Source: Streptomyces sp. NBC_00083
GTDB lineage: Bacteria; Actinomycetota; Actinomycetes; Streptomycetales; Streptomycetaceae
Direction of reading: 5' to 3'
NCBI RefSeq assembly: GCF_026343295.1
Contig: NZ_JAPELY010000002.1
Span: 372,001-436,000 of the forward strand
Length of the DNA stretch: 64,000 nucleotides
Shown: positions 27,276 through 35,421 of the stretch, piece by piece
Position numbering within the stretch: position 1 is the first letter of the stretch
Layout: every line of letters starts with the position of its first letter
The notes under the pieces: model-generated
Told to the model about the DNA's origin: nothing
The model's database searches: none
The model's input: the letters and a program-made list of their open reading frames with translations, nothing else
Program-made: the position numbers and the translations under genes

Positions 27276-28613
27276 ATGCCGAACACGCCCAACGATCACC
27301 TGCGACGCCTCTTCGCCGAGACTGGCTGGACGCTCAGCCAATGGGCGCGGGCCGTGAACCTGGTGGGGAGCGAGAACGGCACACCCCTGCGATACAACGC
27401 CTCCGCGGCTCATCACTGGCTGGGCGGTACGACGCCACGGGAGCGGGTGCGGCGCTTCATCGTCGAAGCGCTGTCGCGACGGCTTCAGCGGCCGGTGACC
27501 CACGCCGAGGCGGGCTTCGGCAGCCTCTCTGCCCCGTCGACGCCCGCGCCGGATACGGTGGAAGGGCTGGTCGAGTTGGGGAGGGGGGACATGGACCCGT
27601 CACGTCGAGGCGTGCTCGGTGCGGGCCTCTTCTCCGTGGCGCTCACGATCCCCGGATGGCCGGACGTCGTAGGCCGTGCGGAAGCTTTGCAGTCAGGGAA
27701 GGCCACGCATATCGGCCCGCACGACGTCGACATGGTCGTCGCCATGACTGAGCGCGTCTCCGACCTGGACGACGAGTTCGGGGGGCGGTACGCACGCCCC
27801 ATGGCTGCCGCGTTTCTCGTCAACACGGTGGCACCCGCCCTCCGCGCCGACGGCTCCGAAGCGGTCAAGAACGCCATGCGGTCGGCCGCTTCGGACCTCA
27901 GCTACCTGACCGGATACATGGCGGTGGACGAGGGGCTGCACGGGCTGGCCCAGGGCTACTACGTGAAGGCCCTTGAGCTCGCGGGTGCGGCCGACGACCA
28001 TCTGACCTACTGCACCACGCTGCGGGGGATGAGTGTTCAGGCCGTCGATCTGGGGCACGGCCGAACGGCGGCGCGGCTTGCCGACTCGGCAGCCGCGGCC
28101 TCGCCGGCCGCAGGGCCGCGCATGCGGGCCTTCCTGGCCGGGCAACAAGCTCATGCCGCCGCGCAGACCGGAGACCGAGTCGGCGCGCTGCGATACATCA
28201 GTGAGGCCGAGGTCGCCATGGACCGAGCCGAATCCCGGGGGAAGGCCTTCGGCTCGTACGATCCCGCTTCCCTTCACTACCACGTGAGTCAGGTCCGGTA
28301 CGAGCTGGGCGATGTGGCCGGCTCGGTCGAGGCCATGCTGGAGTCCGACCGAAGTCGGCACAGCGTCTACCGGCGCTCCCGTGTGCACCGCCGGGGGCTT
28401 CTGGCGGAACGGCAATTGCAGGTTGGACACCTCGAAGCGGCTTGCCATACCTGGGGTCTGGCGCTCGACGACTATCCGCTGGTGCAGTCGGGGCGAGCGG
28501 ATGACCGGATGTCCCGCATGGTGGGGATGCTGCGGCCCCATGCCAAGAACGCGGTGGCCCGTGAACTGCTCGACCGCGCACGTGTGGTGGTGCCGGGCCG
28601 GCTCTACGCGTAG
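27276..28613 (+). CDS. XRE-type regulator with TPR-like C-terminal domain
   Basis: 445 residues. A helix-turn-helix lies in the first 70 residues (LRRLFAETGWTLSQWARAVNLVG and AAHHWLGGTTPRERVRRFIVEAL). A linker with a twin-Arg-like RRGVLGAGLFSVALTIPG follows, and the rest is helical TPR-type repeats (for example YYVKALELAGAADDHLTYCTTLRG and RALYISEAE-like segments). Such proteins regulate small accessory clusters in Streptomyces. It is divergent from the peptide/methyltransferase operon, which it most likely controls. ATG 27276 is preferred over GTG 27264 because the conserved domain starts there. No transport gene is nearby. Confidence 0.82.
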   Translation: MPNTPNDHLRRLFAETGWTLSQWARAVNLVGSENGTPLRYNASAAHHWLGGTTPRERVRRFIVEALSRRLQRPVTHAEAGFGSLSAPSTPAPDTVEGLVELGRGDMDPSRRGVLGAGLFSVALTIPGWPDVVGRAEALQSGKATHIGPHDVDMVVAMTERVSDLDDEFGGRYARPMAAAFLVNTVAPALRADGSEAVKNAMRSAASDLSYLTGYMAVDEGLHGLAQGYYVKALELAGAADDHLTYCTTLRGMSVQAVDLGHGRTAARLADSAAAASPAAGPRMRAFLAGQQAHAAAQTGDRVGALRYISEAEVAMDRAESRGKAFGSYDPASLHYHVSQVRYELGDVAGSVEAMLESDRSRHSVYRRSRVHRRGLLAERQLQVGHLEAACHTWGLALDDYPLVQSGRADDRMSRMVGMLRPHAKNAVARELLDRARVVVPGRLYA

Positions 28614-28643
28614 GGCTCGTGACCCGCTCTCACTGGCCCTGGT

Positions 28644-28672
28644 CGCGTCTCGCGCAGTTCCTCCCGGCCCCT
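28644..28672 (+). repeat. Partial copy of a dispersed intergenic repeat (unit A)
   Basis: About 29 bp matching the core of unit A (GCGTCTCGCGCAGTTCC) described at 55647-55692, less exact at its end. It lies in the gap after the XRE regulator. Confidence 0.55.
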
Positions 28673-28773
28673 GCAGGGGCGCCCGGTGCCCACCGGTCGC
28701 GGACGTCGCACTGAAACCGCGCACAAGGCTCCGCTCCGCGCCCCTACAGGGCACCCTGGGCCGCGGCCCCCGG

Positions 28774-29766
28774 TCAGGCCGGCTCACCCTCCCCGTCCAG
28801 ACGGGCCGGAAGGTTGAAGAGGGGGAACCAGCGGGACGTGTCCAGGAAGGAGGTGATGCCCGAGACCTTGCCCTCGGTCGTCTCGATGACCATCAGCGCC
28901 CATGGGGTGAACCCGCCCTCGGGGTCCGGGTGGTAGTGGGCGAAGGCCGGGGTGCCGTTGGCCACCGTCGGCAGGAGGCGGGAGTTGCGGCAGACCGAGC
29001 CCACCCCCAGCATCCAGCCCACGATGTCGTCGTGGCCCCGCAGCCACAGGTCGTACGGCGGCATGGACAGCGTCGCGTCCTCGTGGAGCAGGGCGGTCAG
29101 GGCCGTCATGTCGTAGCCCTCGAAGGCCGCCACATAGCGGTCGAGGAGCTTCTGCTGTTCCTCGTCGAGGGGGTCCGCCGGGTCCGTCTGCTTCGGGCCG
29201 GAGTCCGCCAGCGTCGAACGGGCGCGCTGGAGCGCCGAGTTGACCGACGCGACCGTCGTGCCGAGGAGTTCGGCGACCTCCGCCGCCTTCCACGCGAGGA
29301 CCTCCCGAAGGATCAGCACCGCGCGCTGCCTGGGCGGCAGGTGCTGGAGCGCCGCGACGAAGGCGAGCCGCACCGACTCGCGGGCCAGCGCCGCCTCCGC
29401 CGGGTCCTCGATGGTGGGTAGCACCCGCCCGTCCGGCACCGGCTCCAGCCAGGTCACCTCGGGGCGCGAGTTGAGCTGGGCGTTGGCCACCGGGGTGGCG
29501 GCCGTCAGGTCCATGGGGCGGGCCCGCTTGTTGCCCGCCGTCAGCATGTCCAGGCACACATTGGTCGCGATGCGGTACAGCCACGAGCGCAGCGAGGAGC
29601 GGCCCTCGAACGTGTCGATGCCTCGCCACGCCCGCACCAGGGTGTCCTGTACCGCGTCCTCCGCCTCGAAGGCCGAGCCGAGCATCCGGTAGCAGTACCC
29701 CGTCAGCTCCCTGCGGTGCTCTTCGAGGCGTACGTCCAGATCCGTCGCCGTCACCAGATCACTCAT
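28774..29766 (-). CDS. ECF sigma factor with C-terminal SnoaL-like domain (SigG/SigJ type)
   Basis: 330 residues. Region 2 is at about 20-90 (YCYRMLGSAFEAEDAVQDTLVRAWRG), region 4 at about 130-185 (LPPRQRAVLILREVLAWKAAEVAELLGT), and a C-terminal NTF2/SnoaL-like domain of about 130 residues follows (LLDRYVAAFEGYDMTALTALLHEDATLSMPP). Such fused domains replace an anti-sigma factor and tune activity directly. ATG 29766 has GGGGTGG 5-11 nt upstream; the ATG at 29802 is less likely. No anti-sigma gene adjoins it, which fits this ECF group. Regulated genes unknown. Confidence 0.9.
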   Translation of the reverse strand: MSDLVTATDLDVRLEEHRRELTGYCYRMLGSAFEAEDAVQDTLVRAWRGIDTFEGRSSLRSWLYRIATNVCLDMLTAGNKRARPMDLTAATPVANAQLNSRPEVTWLEPVPDGRVLPTIEDPAEAALARESVRLAFVAALQHLPPRQRAVLILREVLAWKAAEVAELLGTTVASVNSALQRARSTLADSGPKQTDPADPLDEEQQKLLDRYVAAFEGYDMTALTALLHEDATLSMPPYDLWLRGHDDIVGWMLGVGSVCRNSRLLPTVANGTPAFAHYHPDPEGGFTPWALMVIETTEGKVSGITSFLDTSRWFPLFNLPARLDGEGEPA

Positions 29767-29857
29767 CGGTCCACCCCGTGTCGTGCCGCGCGATACCAGC
29801 ACTTCGGAAGCTACCCGACCCCACTGACAATCGCGCGGGAACCCGCGAAGGCGCAGG

Positions 29858-31141
29858 TCAGTGGCGGGCGTGTGCCAGGTGCAGGCGCTGGGTGCGGCGC
29901 TCGGCGCGGGCCGCGTGCGAGCCGTACAGGGTGACGGAGACGACGCCGAGCACCGCGAGGAGCCCGAGCAGCACGGTGGCCGGCCAGCCCGCCGCGTGGA
30001 AGGCGACCGCGCCGAGCGTGCCGCCCGCGCTGGAGCCCAGGTAGTAGGCGGACTGGTACAGCGCGGACGCCTGGGCGCGACCCTGCTTGGCGGTGTGGCT
30101 GACCGAGGAGGACGCGACCGCGTGGCCCGCGAAGAATCCGGCGGTGATCAGGACGAGGCCCGCGAGGATCGCGGGGAGCGACGAGGCCAGCGAGAGCAGC
30201 AGGCCCGCCGTCGTGGTGGACACCGCCAGGTACAGGGCGCCCCGGCGGCCCACCCGCGCCACCAGCCTGCCGGCCGCGGCCGAGGAGACCGTACCGACCA
30301 GGTAGACCAGGAAGATCGAGCCGATCAAACCCTGCGGCAGGTGGAAGGGGGCCGCGGTGAGGCGGTAGCCGATCACCGTGTAGACCGCGCCGAACACCGT
30401 CATGAACAGCGCGCCGATCATGTACAGGCGCACCAGGAGCGGGTCGGTGAGGTGGCCGCGCACGGTGCGGGCCAGGGCGCGCGGGTTCAGCGAACCCGGC
30501 GTGAAGTTGCGGGCCTTGGGGAGGAGCAGGCGGAACACCACCGCGCACACGGCGGCCAGTGCGCCCACCGCGACGAGCGCCGCGCGCCAGCCCCAGGCCT
30601 GCGCCACCCAGCCGGTCAGGATGCGGCCGCTCATGCCGCCGATCGAGTTGCCCGCGACGAACAGGCCGATCGCCGCGACCAGCGCCTTCGGCTTCACTTC
30701 CTCCGCCAGGTACGCCATCGCCGACGCGGGGAGTCCCGCGATCGCCGCGCCCTGCACCGCGCGCAGCGCCACCAGCCAGCCCACGCTGGGCGCGAACGGC
30801 ACGAGGAGACCCACCAGGACCGCGACCGCCAGGGACACCGTCATCATCCGGGTCCGCCCGAACCGCTCGGACAGGGCGGACAGCGGCAGCACGAACAGGG
30901 CGAGCGCGCCGGTCGCGGCCGACACCGTCCAACTGGCCGCGCTCGCCGTGGCGCCGAGGTCGGCGGAGATCAGCGGCAGCAGGGCCTGGGTGGAGTAGAG
31001 GAGGGCGAAGGTGGCGACACCGGCGGCGAAGAGCGCGAAGCTCATCCGGCGGTAACCGGCGGCGCCCGGGGTGAGCTGGAGCGGGGACGGCGAGGTCGAG
31101 GCGGCCACGGTGGTGGACGCCCCGGTACTGGCGGGAGGCAT
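29858..31141 (-). CDS. MFS transporter
   Basis: 427 residues, twelve predicted membrane segments. Family motif A (LSERFGRTRMM) is present after segment 2, with a second-half equivalent (GRLVARVGRRGALYLA). It resembles YnfM-type drug/metabolite efflux proteins: ALFAAGVATFALLYSTQALLPLISADLG at the start and GFFAGHAVASSSVSHTAKQGRAQASALYQSAYYLGSS near 330-365. ATG 31141 is six bases after TACGGT on the minus strand, so leaderless. It is divergent from a LysR gene that likely controls it through the shared box at 31162-31182. Confidence 0.9.
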   Translation of the reverse strand: MPPASTGASTTVAASTSPSPLQLTPGAAGYRRMSFALFAAGVATFALLYSTQALLPLISADLGATASAASWTVSAATGALALFVLPLSALSERFGRTRMMTVSLAVAVLVGLLVPFAPSVGWLVALRAVQGAAIAGLPASAMAYLAEEVKPKALVAAIGLFVAGNSIGGMSGRILTGWVAQAWGWRAALVAVGALAAVCAVVFRLLLPKARNFTPGSLNPRALARTVRGHLTDPLLVRLYMIGALFMTVFGAVYTVIGYRLTAAPFHLPQGLIGSIFLVYLVGTVSSAAAGRLVARVGRRGALYLAVSTTTAGLLLSLASSLPAILAGLVLITAGFFAGHAVASSSVSHTAKQGRAQASALYQSAYYLGSSAGGTLGAVAFHAAGWPATVLLGLLAVLGVVSVTLYGSHAARAERRTQRLHLAHARH

Positions 31142-31147
31142 GACCAA

Positions 31148-31153
31148 ACCGTA
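31148..31153 (-). promoter_or_regulatory. -10 element TACGGT of the MFS gene
   Basis: Reading the minus strand, TACGGT followed by six bases to ATG 31141. Leaderless start expected. Confidence 0.4.
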
Positions 31154-31161
31154 GGCCCGCC

Positions 31162-31182
31162 TGCATTTATGCGTCCAATGCA
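31162..31182. promoter_or_regulatory. LysR-type box TGCAT-N11-ATGCA
   Basis: A 21-bp interrupted palindrome of the T-N11-A form used by LysR proteins, centred in the divergent MFS/LysR promoter region. A GATAAT -10 (31192-31197) for the LysR gene lies just beyond it. Confidence 0.65.
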
Positions 31183-31234
31183 CAGATGGGGGATAATCGA
31201 TCCACTCCCGCATCAGCCGAGGCCAGAGGCGCGC

Positions 31235-32167
31235 GTGTCATTGAACAGTTACGAAGAATCCATGGAAGACGCCGCGATGAAGCTCGCGCCGCGCCTCGCC
31301 GGCTTCGTCGGGGTGGCCCGGCACGAGCACGTCACCCGGGCCGCCGTCGAGCTGGGCGTGCCGCAGTCGACGCTCTCGCGCGCCATGGTCCGCCTCGAAC
31401 AGGACCTGGGGGTCGCCCTGTTCGCGCGCAAGGGCCGCACCGTCGCGCTGACCGCCGCGGGCCGCGCCTTCCTCGGCTCGGCCGAACGGGCGCTCGCCGA
31501 GATCGCCCGCGCCGCCGAGTCGGTGCGCGCCGACGCCGACCCCGGCACCGGCAAGGTCGCCTTCGGCTTTCTGCACACCATGGGCTCCGAGACCGTGCCG
31601 GGCCTCATCCGCGCCTTCCGGGCCGACCACCCCCGGATCCGCTTCACCCTCGTACAGAACTACGGCGAGGCGATGATCGAGCGGCTGCGGGCCGGTGAGC
31701 TCGACCTGTGTCTGACCTCGCCGGTGCCCGACGCGCCCGATCTGGTGGCCCGGCGCCTCGACGAGCAGCGGCTGCGTCTGGTGGTGCCGGACGACCACCG
31801 GCTCGCGGGGCGCAAGCGGGTGCGGCTCGCGGAGGCCGCCGACGAGACGTTCGTGACCCTGGAGCCCGGCTACGGCCTGCGCCGCATCACCGACGACCTG
31901 TGCGCGGAGGCCGGGTTCGCGCCGCGCATCGCCTTCGAGGGCGAGGAGGCCGAGACGCTGCGCGGGCTCGTCGCGGCCGGGCTCGGGGTGGCGCTGCTCC
32001 CGCCGCCCGCGGTGGCGCGGCCGGGCGTCGTCGAGCTGACCGTGACCGCCCCGCGCGCGGTGCGCGAGATCGGTGTCGCCTGGCTCGACGGCCACCCGGA
32101 CACCCCGCCGGTGGCCGCCTTCAAGGCCTTCCTGCTCTCCCGGCGGGGCAAGCTGATCCCCGAATAG
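31235..32167 (+). CDS. LysR-family transcriptional regulator
   Basis: 310 residues from GTG 31235 (an ATG at 31262 gives 301). The N-terminal winged helix-turn-helix is VARHEHVTRAAVELGVPQSTLSRAMVRLEQDLGVALFARKGR, and the C-terminal domain is a type-2 periplasmic-binding-like effector domain (FGFLHTMGSETVPGLIRAFR and GLRRITDDLCAEAGFAPRIAFEGEE). It likely activates or represses the divergent MFS gene from the TGCAT-N11-ATGCA box. Inducer unknown. Confidence 0.92.
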   Translation: MSLNSYEESMEDAAMKLAPRLAGFVGVARHEHVTRAAVELGVPQSTLSRAMVRLEQDLGVALFARKGRTVALTAAGRAFLGSAERALAEIARAAESVRADADPGTGKVAFGFLHTMGSETVPGLIRAFRADHPRIRFTLVQNYGEAMIERLRAGELDLCLTSPVPDAPDLVARRLDEQRLRLVVPDDHRLAGRKRVRLAEAADETFVTLEPGYGLRRITDDLCAEAGFAPRIAFEGEEAETLRGLVAAGLGVALLPPPAVARPGVVELTVTAPRAVREIGVAWLDGHPDTPPVAAFKAFLLSRRGKLIPE

Positions 32168-32186
32168 GGAGCGTGCGCCAAGTCCC

Positions 32187-32951
32187 CTACGGATGGAGGG
32201 ACTTGCCGAATCCGGCGGCCAGCGGCATGCGCAGCCCCAGCGGCGGGGGTGCGGCGAAGGCGTCCTCGACCGGCCGGGCGTACGGGCGCGAGAGCAGGGT
32301 GCCGAGGACGAAGTCCACGGCCAGGGCGTGGACTTCGGGCCGGTGCTGGCGCATCGTGTGGCCGTCGGAGTGGACCTCGAAGCGGCAGGTGTCGCGGTTG
32401 GCCTTCTTGGCGCGCTCGGCGAGCCGAAAGGACAGCTCCGGGTCGCAGCGCGCGTCATTGGTGCCGTGCACGATCATCACGCGGCGGCCCACCAGCTGCT
32501 TCACCGGCTCGGGATCGGCCGCCACGTCGTCCGGCGGGATCCACGGGGCCAGCGCCAGAACGGAGTTGACCGCGGGGTGGCCCGCCGCCCGCAGCGCCGC
32601 CCGGCCGCCCATGCCGTGCCCGGCCAGGCACACCTGCACGTCCCCGTAGCGGCGTACGGCCTCGTCGGCCGCCCACTCCGCGTCCAGGGCGAGCCGGGCG
32701 TCGCCGCCGTTCCAGCCGTTGCCGCGGTAGTGCACGCCGTGCGCCACCAGTCCCGCTCCGCGTCCGTCCCGCGCCAGTCTGCGGGCGAGCGGCAGCGCGG
32801 CCGCGTACGCCAGGGGGGAGGGCCGGCGTACCGAGACGGGATCGCCGTCCGGCAGTACGAGGACCACGCCGCTGACCGTCGCGCCGGTGCCGGTCGCACC
32901 GACGGCCCGTCCCAGCCGGGCAGCAGGCAGGGGAATCGCTTGCTGTGCCAT
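32187..32951 (-). CDS. Alpha/beta-hydrolase fold protein lacking the Ser nucleophile
   Basis: 254 residues, dienelactone-hydrolase-like alpha/beta fold. The nucleophile elbow reads LAGHGMGGRAALR, where GxSxG enzymes have GHSMGG: the central residue is Gly (codon GGC), so no Ser, Cys or Asp nucleophile is present. The rest of the triad context survives (VHGTNDARCDPE for the acid, HSDGHTMRQHRP for the His). It may be a non-catalytic binding protein. Convergent with the LysR gene and upstream of adenosine deaminase, but transcribed away from it. Confidence 0.82.
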   Translation of the reverse strand: MAQQAIPLPAARLGRAVGATGTGATVSGVVLVLPDGDPVSVRRPSPLAYAAALPLARRLARDGRGAGLVAHGVHYRGNGWNGGDARLALDAEWAADEAVRRYGDVQVCLAGHGMGGRAALRAAGHPAVNSVLALAPWIPPDDVAADPEPVKQLVGRRVMIVHGTNDARCDPELSFRLAERAKKANRDTCRFEVHSDGHTMRQHRPEVHALAVDFVLGTLLSRPYARPVEDAFAAPPPLGLRMPLAAGFGKSLHP

Positions 32952-33036
32952 GGCAGAACAGTCTCAGAAGCCGAGGTGTACTCCACCCGTCCGCACGGTC
33001 ACTGTTACGTATCGACGGCGTTCGGACGCCCGGCGA

Positions 33037-33050
33037 TCTACGCGCGTAGG
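33037..33050. promoter_or_regulatory. Nucleoside-regulon palindrome upstream of add
   Basis: TCTACGC-GCGTAGG, 13 of 14 bases. A TAGAGT -10 (33054-33059) follows it directly and lies six bases before the add start. Confidence 0.75.
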
Positions 33051-33065
33051 GGCTAGAGTGCCCAG

Positions 33066-34220
33066 ATGACGAGCCAGACCGCATCCGTGCCCACCCCGGA
33101 TCAGATCAGCCGTGCCCCGAAGGTGCTGCTCCACGACCACCTCGACGGGGGTCTGCGTCCCGGGACCATCATCGACATCGCCCGCGAGACCGGGTATGAC
33201 GGACTGCCCGAGACCGAGGCCGACAAGCTCGGCATCTGGTTCCGCGAGGCCGCCGACTCCGGTTCGCTGGAACGGTACTTGGAGACCTTCGCGCACACCT
33301 GCGCCGTCATGCAGACCCGCGACGCGCTGTTCCGCGTCGCCGCCGAGTGCGCCGAGGACCTCGCCGAGGACGGCGTCGTCTACGCCGAGGTGCGGTACGC
33401 GCCCGAGCAGCACCTGGAGCAGGGCCTCACCCTCGACGAGGTCGTCGAGGCGGTCAACGCGGGCTTCCGCGAAGGGGAGAGGCGGGCCCGCGCGGGCGGA
33501 CACCGCATCCGCGTCGGTGCGCTGCTCACCGCGATGCGGCACGCCGCCCGCGCCCTGGAGATCGCCGAACTCGCCAACTCCTACCGGGACTCGGGCGTCG
33601 TCGGCTTCGACATCGCGGGCGCCGAGGCGGGCTTCCCGCCCACCCGCCACCTCGACGCCTTCGAGTACCTCAAGCGCGAGAACAACCACTTCACCATCCA
33701 CGCCGGTGAGGCCTTCGGCCTGCCGTCGATCTGGCAGGCGCTCCAGTGGTGCGGCGCCGACCGGCTCGGCCACGGCGTGCGCATCATCGACGACATCGAG
33801 GTCGCCGAGGACGGCACGGTGAAGCTCGGCCGGCTCGCCTCGTACGTGCGCGACAAGCGGATCCCGCTGGAGATGTGCCCCACCTCCAACCTCCAGACCG
33901 GGGCCGCGACCTCGTACGCCGACCACCCCATCGGGCTGCTGCGCAAGCTGCACTTCCGGGCCACGGTCAACACCGACAACCGGCTCATGTCGGGCACCAG
34001 CATGAGCCAGGAATTCGAGCACCTGACGAAGGCGTTCGGCTACACACTCGATGACATGCAGTGGTTCACAGTCAATGCGATGAAATCAGCATTCATTCCT
34101 TTCGACGAACGGCTGGCCATGATCAATGACGTGATCAAGCCCGGTTATGCCGAGCTGAAGTCCGAATGGCTGTTCCAGCAGACCGCTACGACCAGCGGTT
34201 CTTCGGTACAGGGCGACTGA
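33066..34220 (+). CDS. add: Adenosine deaminase
   Basis: 384 residues, amidohydrolase-fold barrel. Zinc and substrate residues visible: LLHDHLDGGLRPGTI (metal His pair, about 20-34), FTIHAGEAFGLPSIWQAL (His and catalytic Glu, about 210), RLGHGVRIIDD (His) and VNTDNRLMSGTSM (second-shell Asp, about 305). Converts adenosine and deoxyadenosine to inosine forms, feeding purine nucleoside phosphorylase. ATG 33066 lies six bases after TAGAGT, suggesting a leaderless mRNA under the upstream palindrome. Confidence 0.95.
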   Translation: MTSQTASVPTPDQISRAPKVLLHDHLDGGLRPGTIIDIARETGYDGLPETEADKLGIWFREAADSGSLERYLETFAHTCAVMQTRDALFRVAAECAEDLAEDGVVYAEVRYAPEQHLEQGLTLDEVVEAVNAGFREGERRARAGGHRIRVGALLTAMRHAARALEIAELANSYRDSGVVGFDIAGAEAGFPPTRHLDAFEYLKRENNHFTIHAGEAFGLPSIWQALQWCGADRLGHGVRIIDDIEVAEDGTVKLGRLASYVRDKRIPLEMCPTSNLQTGAATSYADHPIGLLRKLHFRATVNTDNRLMSGTSMSQEFEHLTKAFGYTLDDMQWFTVNAMKSAFIPFDERLAMINDVIKPGYAELKSEWLFQQTATTSGSSVQGD

Positions 34221-34234
34221 TCCCGAGGGGCGTG

Positions 34235-34267
34235 AAACGGCCGGACGTGTGAACGACCGGCCGTTTT
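34235..34267 (+). terminator. Terminator after add
   Basis: Ten-bp stem (34235-34244 with 34257-34266), 12-nt loop, ending in TTTT: one of few with a U-run in this window. Confidence 0.7.
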
Positions 34268-34345
34268 CGGGTGTTTGCGGCACGAGCCGTTCGCTGACTA
34301 ACTTGGCGAGCCGCTCACCCTCCCCACCCCAAGGACGAATTTCTG

Positions 34346-34639
34346 ATGAAGCAGTCTGCCAAGACGCTCGGTGTCGTTGCCCTCGGTGCCGCCTTCGCCG
34401 CCGCTGCCGCCGGGACGGCGTCCGCCGCCCCCGCGCTCCCGATGGGCACGCTGTCGAGCGTGACCGCCGGGACCCCGCTCGGCCTCGTCTCCAAGGCGCT
34501 GCCCGCTGCCTCCCCCGAGGCGCTGGCCGGCGGCCAGAAGGGTTCGGACTCCAACCCCGTCACCGGGCTGCTCGGCGGTCTGCCCACCGGCCCCGTGGCG
34601 AGCAACCTCGCCGGCGGCGGCCTGCCCGGCCTCAGCTGA
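34346..34639 (+). CDS. Small secreted Ala/Gly/Leu-rich protein
   Basis: 97 residues. A clear Sec signal (MKQSAKTLGVVALGAAFAAAAAGTASA, cleavage about residue 27) and a mature part of about 70 residues rich in Gly, Leu, Pro and Ser with repeated GLLGGLP/GGGLPGLS-type runs. No Cys and no catalytic motif. AAGGACG lies about 11 nt before ATG 34346. It is not a chaplin (no chaplin motif). A second secreted protein of similar style occurs at 41112-41522. Function unknown; likely a wall or surface-associated peptide. Confidence 0.75.
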   Translation: MKQSAKTLGVVALGAAFAAAAAGTASAAPALPMGTLSSVTAGTPLGLVSKALPAASPEALAGGQKGSDSNPVTGLLGGLPTGPVASNLAGGGLPGLS

Positions 34640-34652
34640 CCCACGCCGACCC

Positions 34653-34695
34653 CCGCAGGGGCGCACACCCGTGAGCCGGGTGCGCGCCCCTGCGG
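34653..34695 (+). terminator. Terminator after the small secreted gene
   Basis: 19-bp stem with one mismatch and a short TGAG-type loop, lying between the secreted-protein gene and the next lipoprotein gene. Confidence 0.7.
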
Positions 34696-34703
34696 CGTGT
34701 GAG

Positions 34704-34709
34704 TAGGGT
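34704..34709 (+). promoter_or_regulatory. -10 element TAGGGT of the lipoprotein gene
   Basis: TAGGGT followed by seven bases to ATG 34717; leaderless start likely. Confidence 0.4.
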
Positions 34710-34716
34710 CGGGATC

Positions 34717-35412
34717 ATGCGTCCGACGGCATCCGCCCGAGCGGCGGTGCTCACCCTGACCGCGCTGCTCGCCGCGACCGCCTGCACCGGAGCGCCGCCC
34801 GGCCCGGTCGAATCCGTCGGCGGCGCCTCCCGGACCCCGGCCGCCCTCGAACGCGCCGCCCTCGCCCCGGCCGACGTGCCCGGCTACCAGGTCTCCGGCG
34901 ATCCCCCGCCCGACGCCACCCGGGGCACCCCGCGGGCCGACCGCGCCGCCTGCGCGCCGCTGGCCGAGGTCATGGGCGAGCGGCCCGACGACCGCGCCCG
35001 CGCGACCGTGAGCCGGGGGCTCGGCGCGCGCGACACCCCCGGCCTCGCCGTCTCCGCGTCGCTCTCCGCCTACGCGGCCCCGGACGCCCGGGAGCTCCTC
35101 GGCCGCCTGCGCACCGCCCTGACCCGCTGCGGCGGCGGGTTCGGCACCGTACTCGACGGCCGTGCGGCGGCCTACCGCGAGGTGCGGCCCCTGCCGTACG
35201 CGGTCGGCGGCGACGAGTCGGTCAGCTGGACGGCGTCGGTGCTCGGCCAGGGCGAGACCGCGCCCGTGCACATCGTCGTGGTGCGCCGGGGCGCCACCGT
35301 CGTACGGTTCATGGCGATCGACCTGTCTCCGCGGGCGCCCACGACGGTGACCGTGCCGCACGAGGTGGCTGACGCGCAGCTCACCAAGCTCGCCAGGACC
35401 CTGCCGGGCTGA
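34717..35412 (+). CDS. Hypothetical lipoprotein (231 residues)
   Basis: Signal with lipobox LAATAC (Cys about 23). The mature part of about 208 residues contains ALAPADVPGYQVSGDPP and later ALTRCGGGFGT and HIVVVRRGATVVRFMAID, a sensor-domain-like beta pattern found in Streptomyces lipoproteins of unknown function. ATG 34717 is favoured over GTG 34699 because TAGGGT lies 7 nt upstream and the signal starts there. Its 3' end faces the convergent PspC gene 9 bp away. Confidence 0.78.
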   Translation: MRPTASARAAVLTLTALLAATACTGAPPGPVESVGGASRTPAALERAALAPADVPGYQVSGDPPPDATRGTPRADRAACAPLAEVMGERPDDRARATVSRGLGARDTPGLAVSASLSAYAAPDARELLGRLRTALTRCGGGFGTVLDGRAAAYREVRPLPYAVGGDESVSWTASVLGQGETAPVHIVVVRRGATVVRFMAIDLSPRAPTTVTVPHEVADAQLTKLARTLPG

Positions 35413-35421
35413 GCACCGGGG

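Noticed and set aside
28604..28613. CTACGCGTAG resembling the nucleoside palindrome at the end of the XRE-TPR gene
   Set aside because: It lies inside the last codons of a coding gene and lacks two central bases, so the half-site spacing differs from the six real sites.
24544..28613. Integrated element or prophage around the accessory segment
   Set aside because: No integrase, excisionase, tRNA gene, attachment-site repeat or replication gene is visible.
34346..34639. Small secreted protein as a chaplin
   Set aside because: It has a signal peptide but no chaplin hydrophobic motif and no Cys pair.
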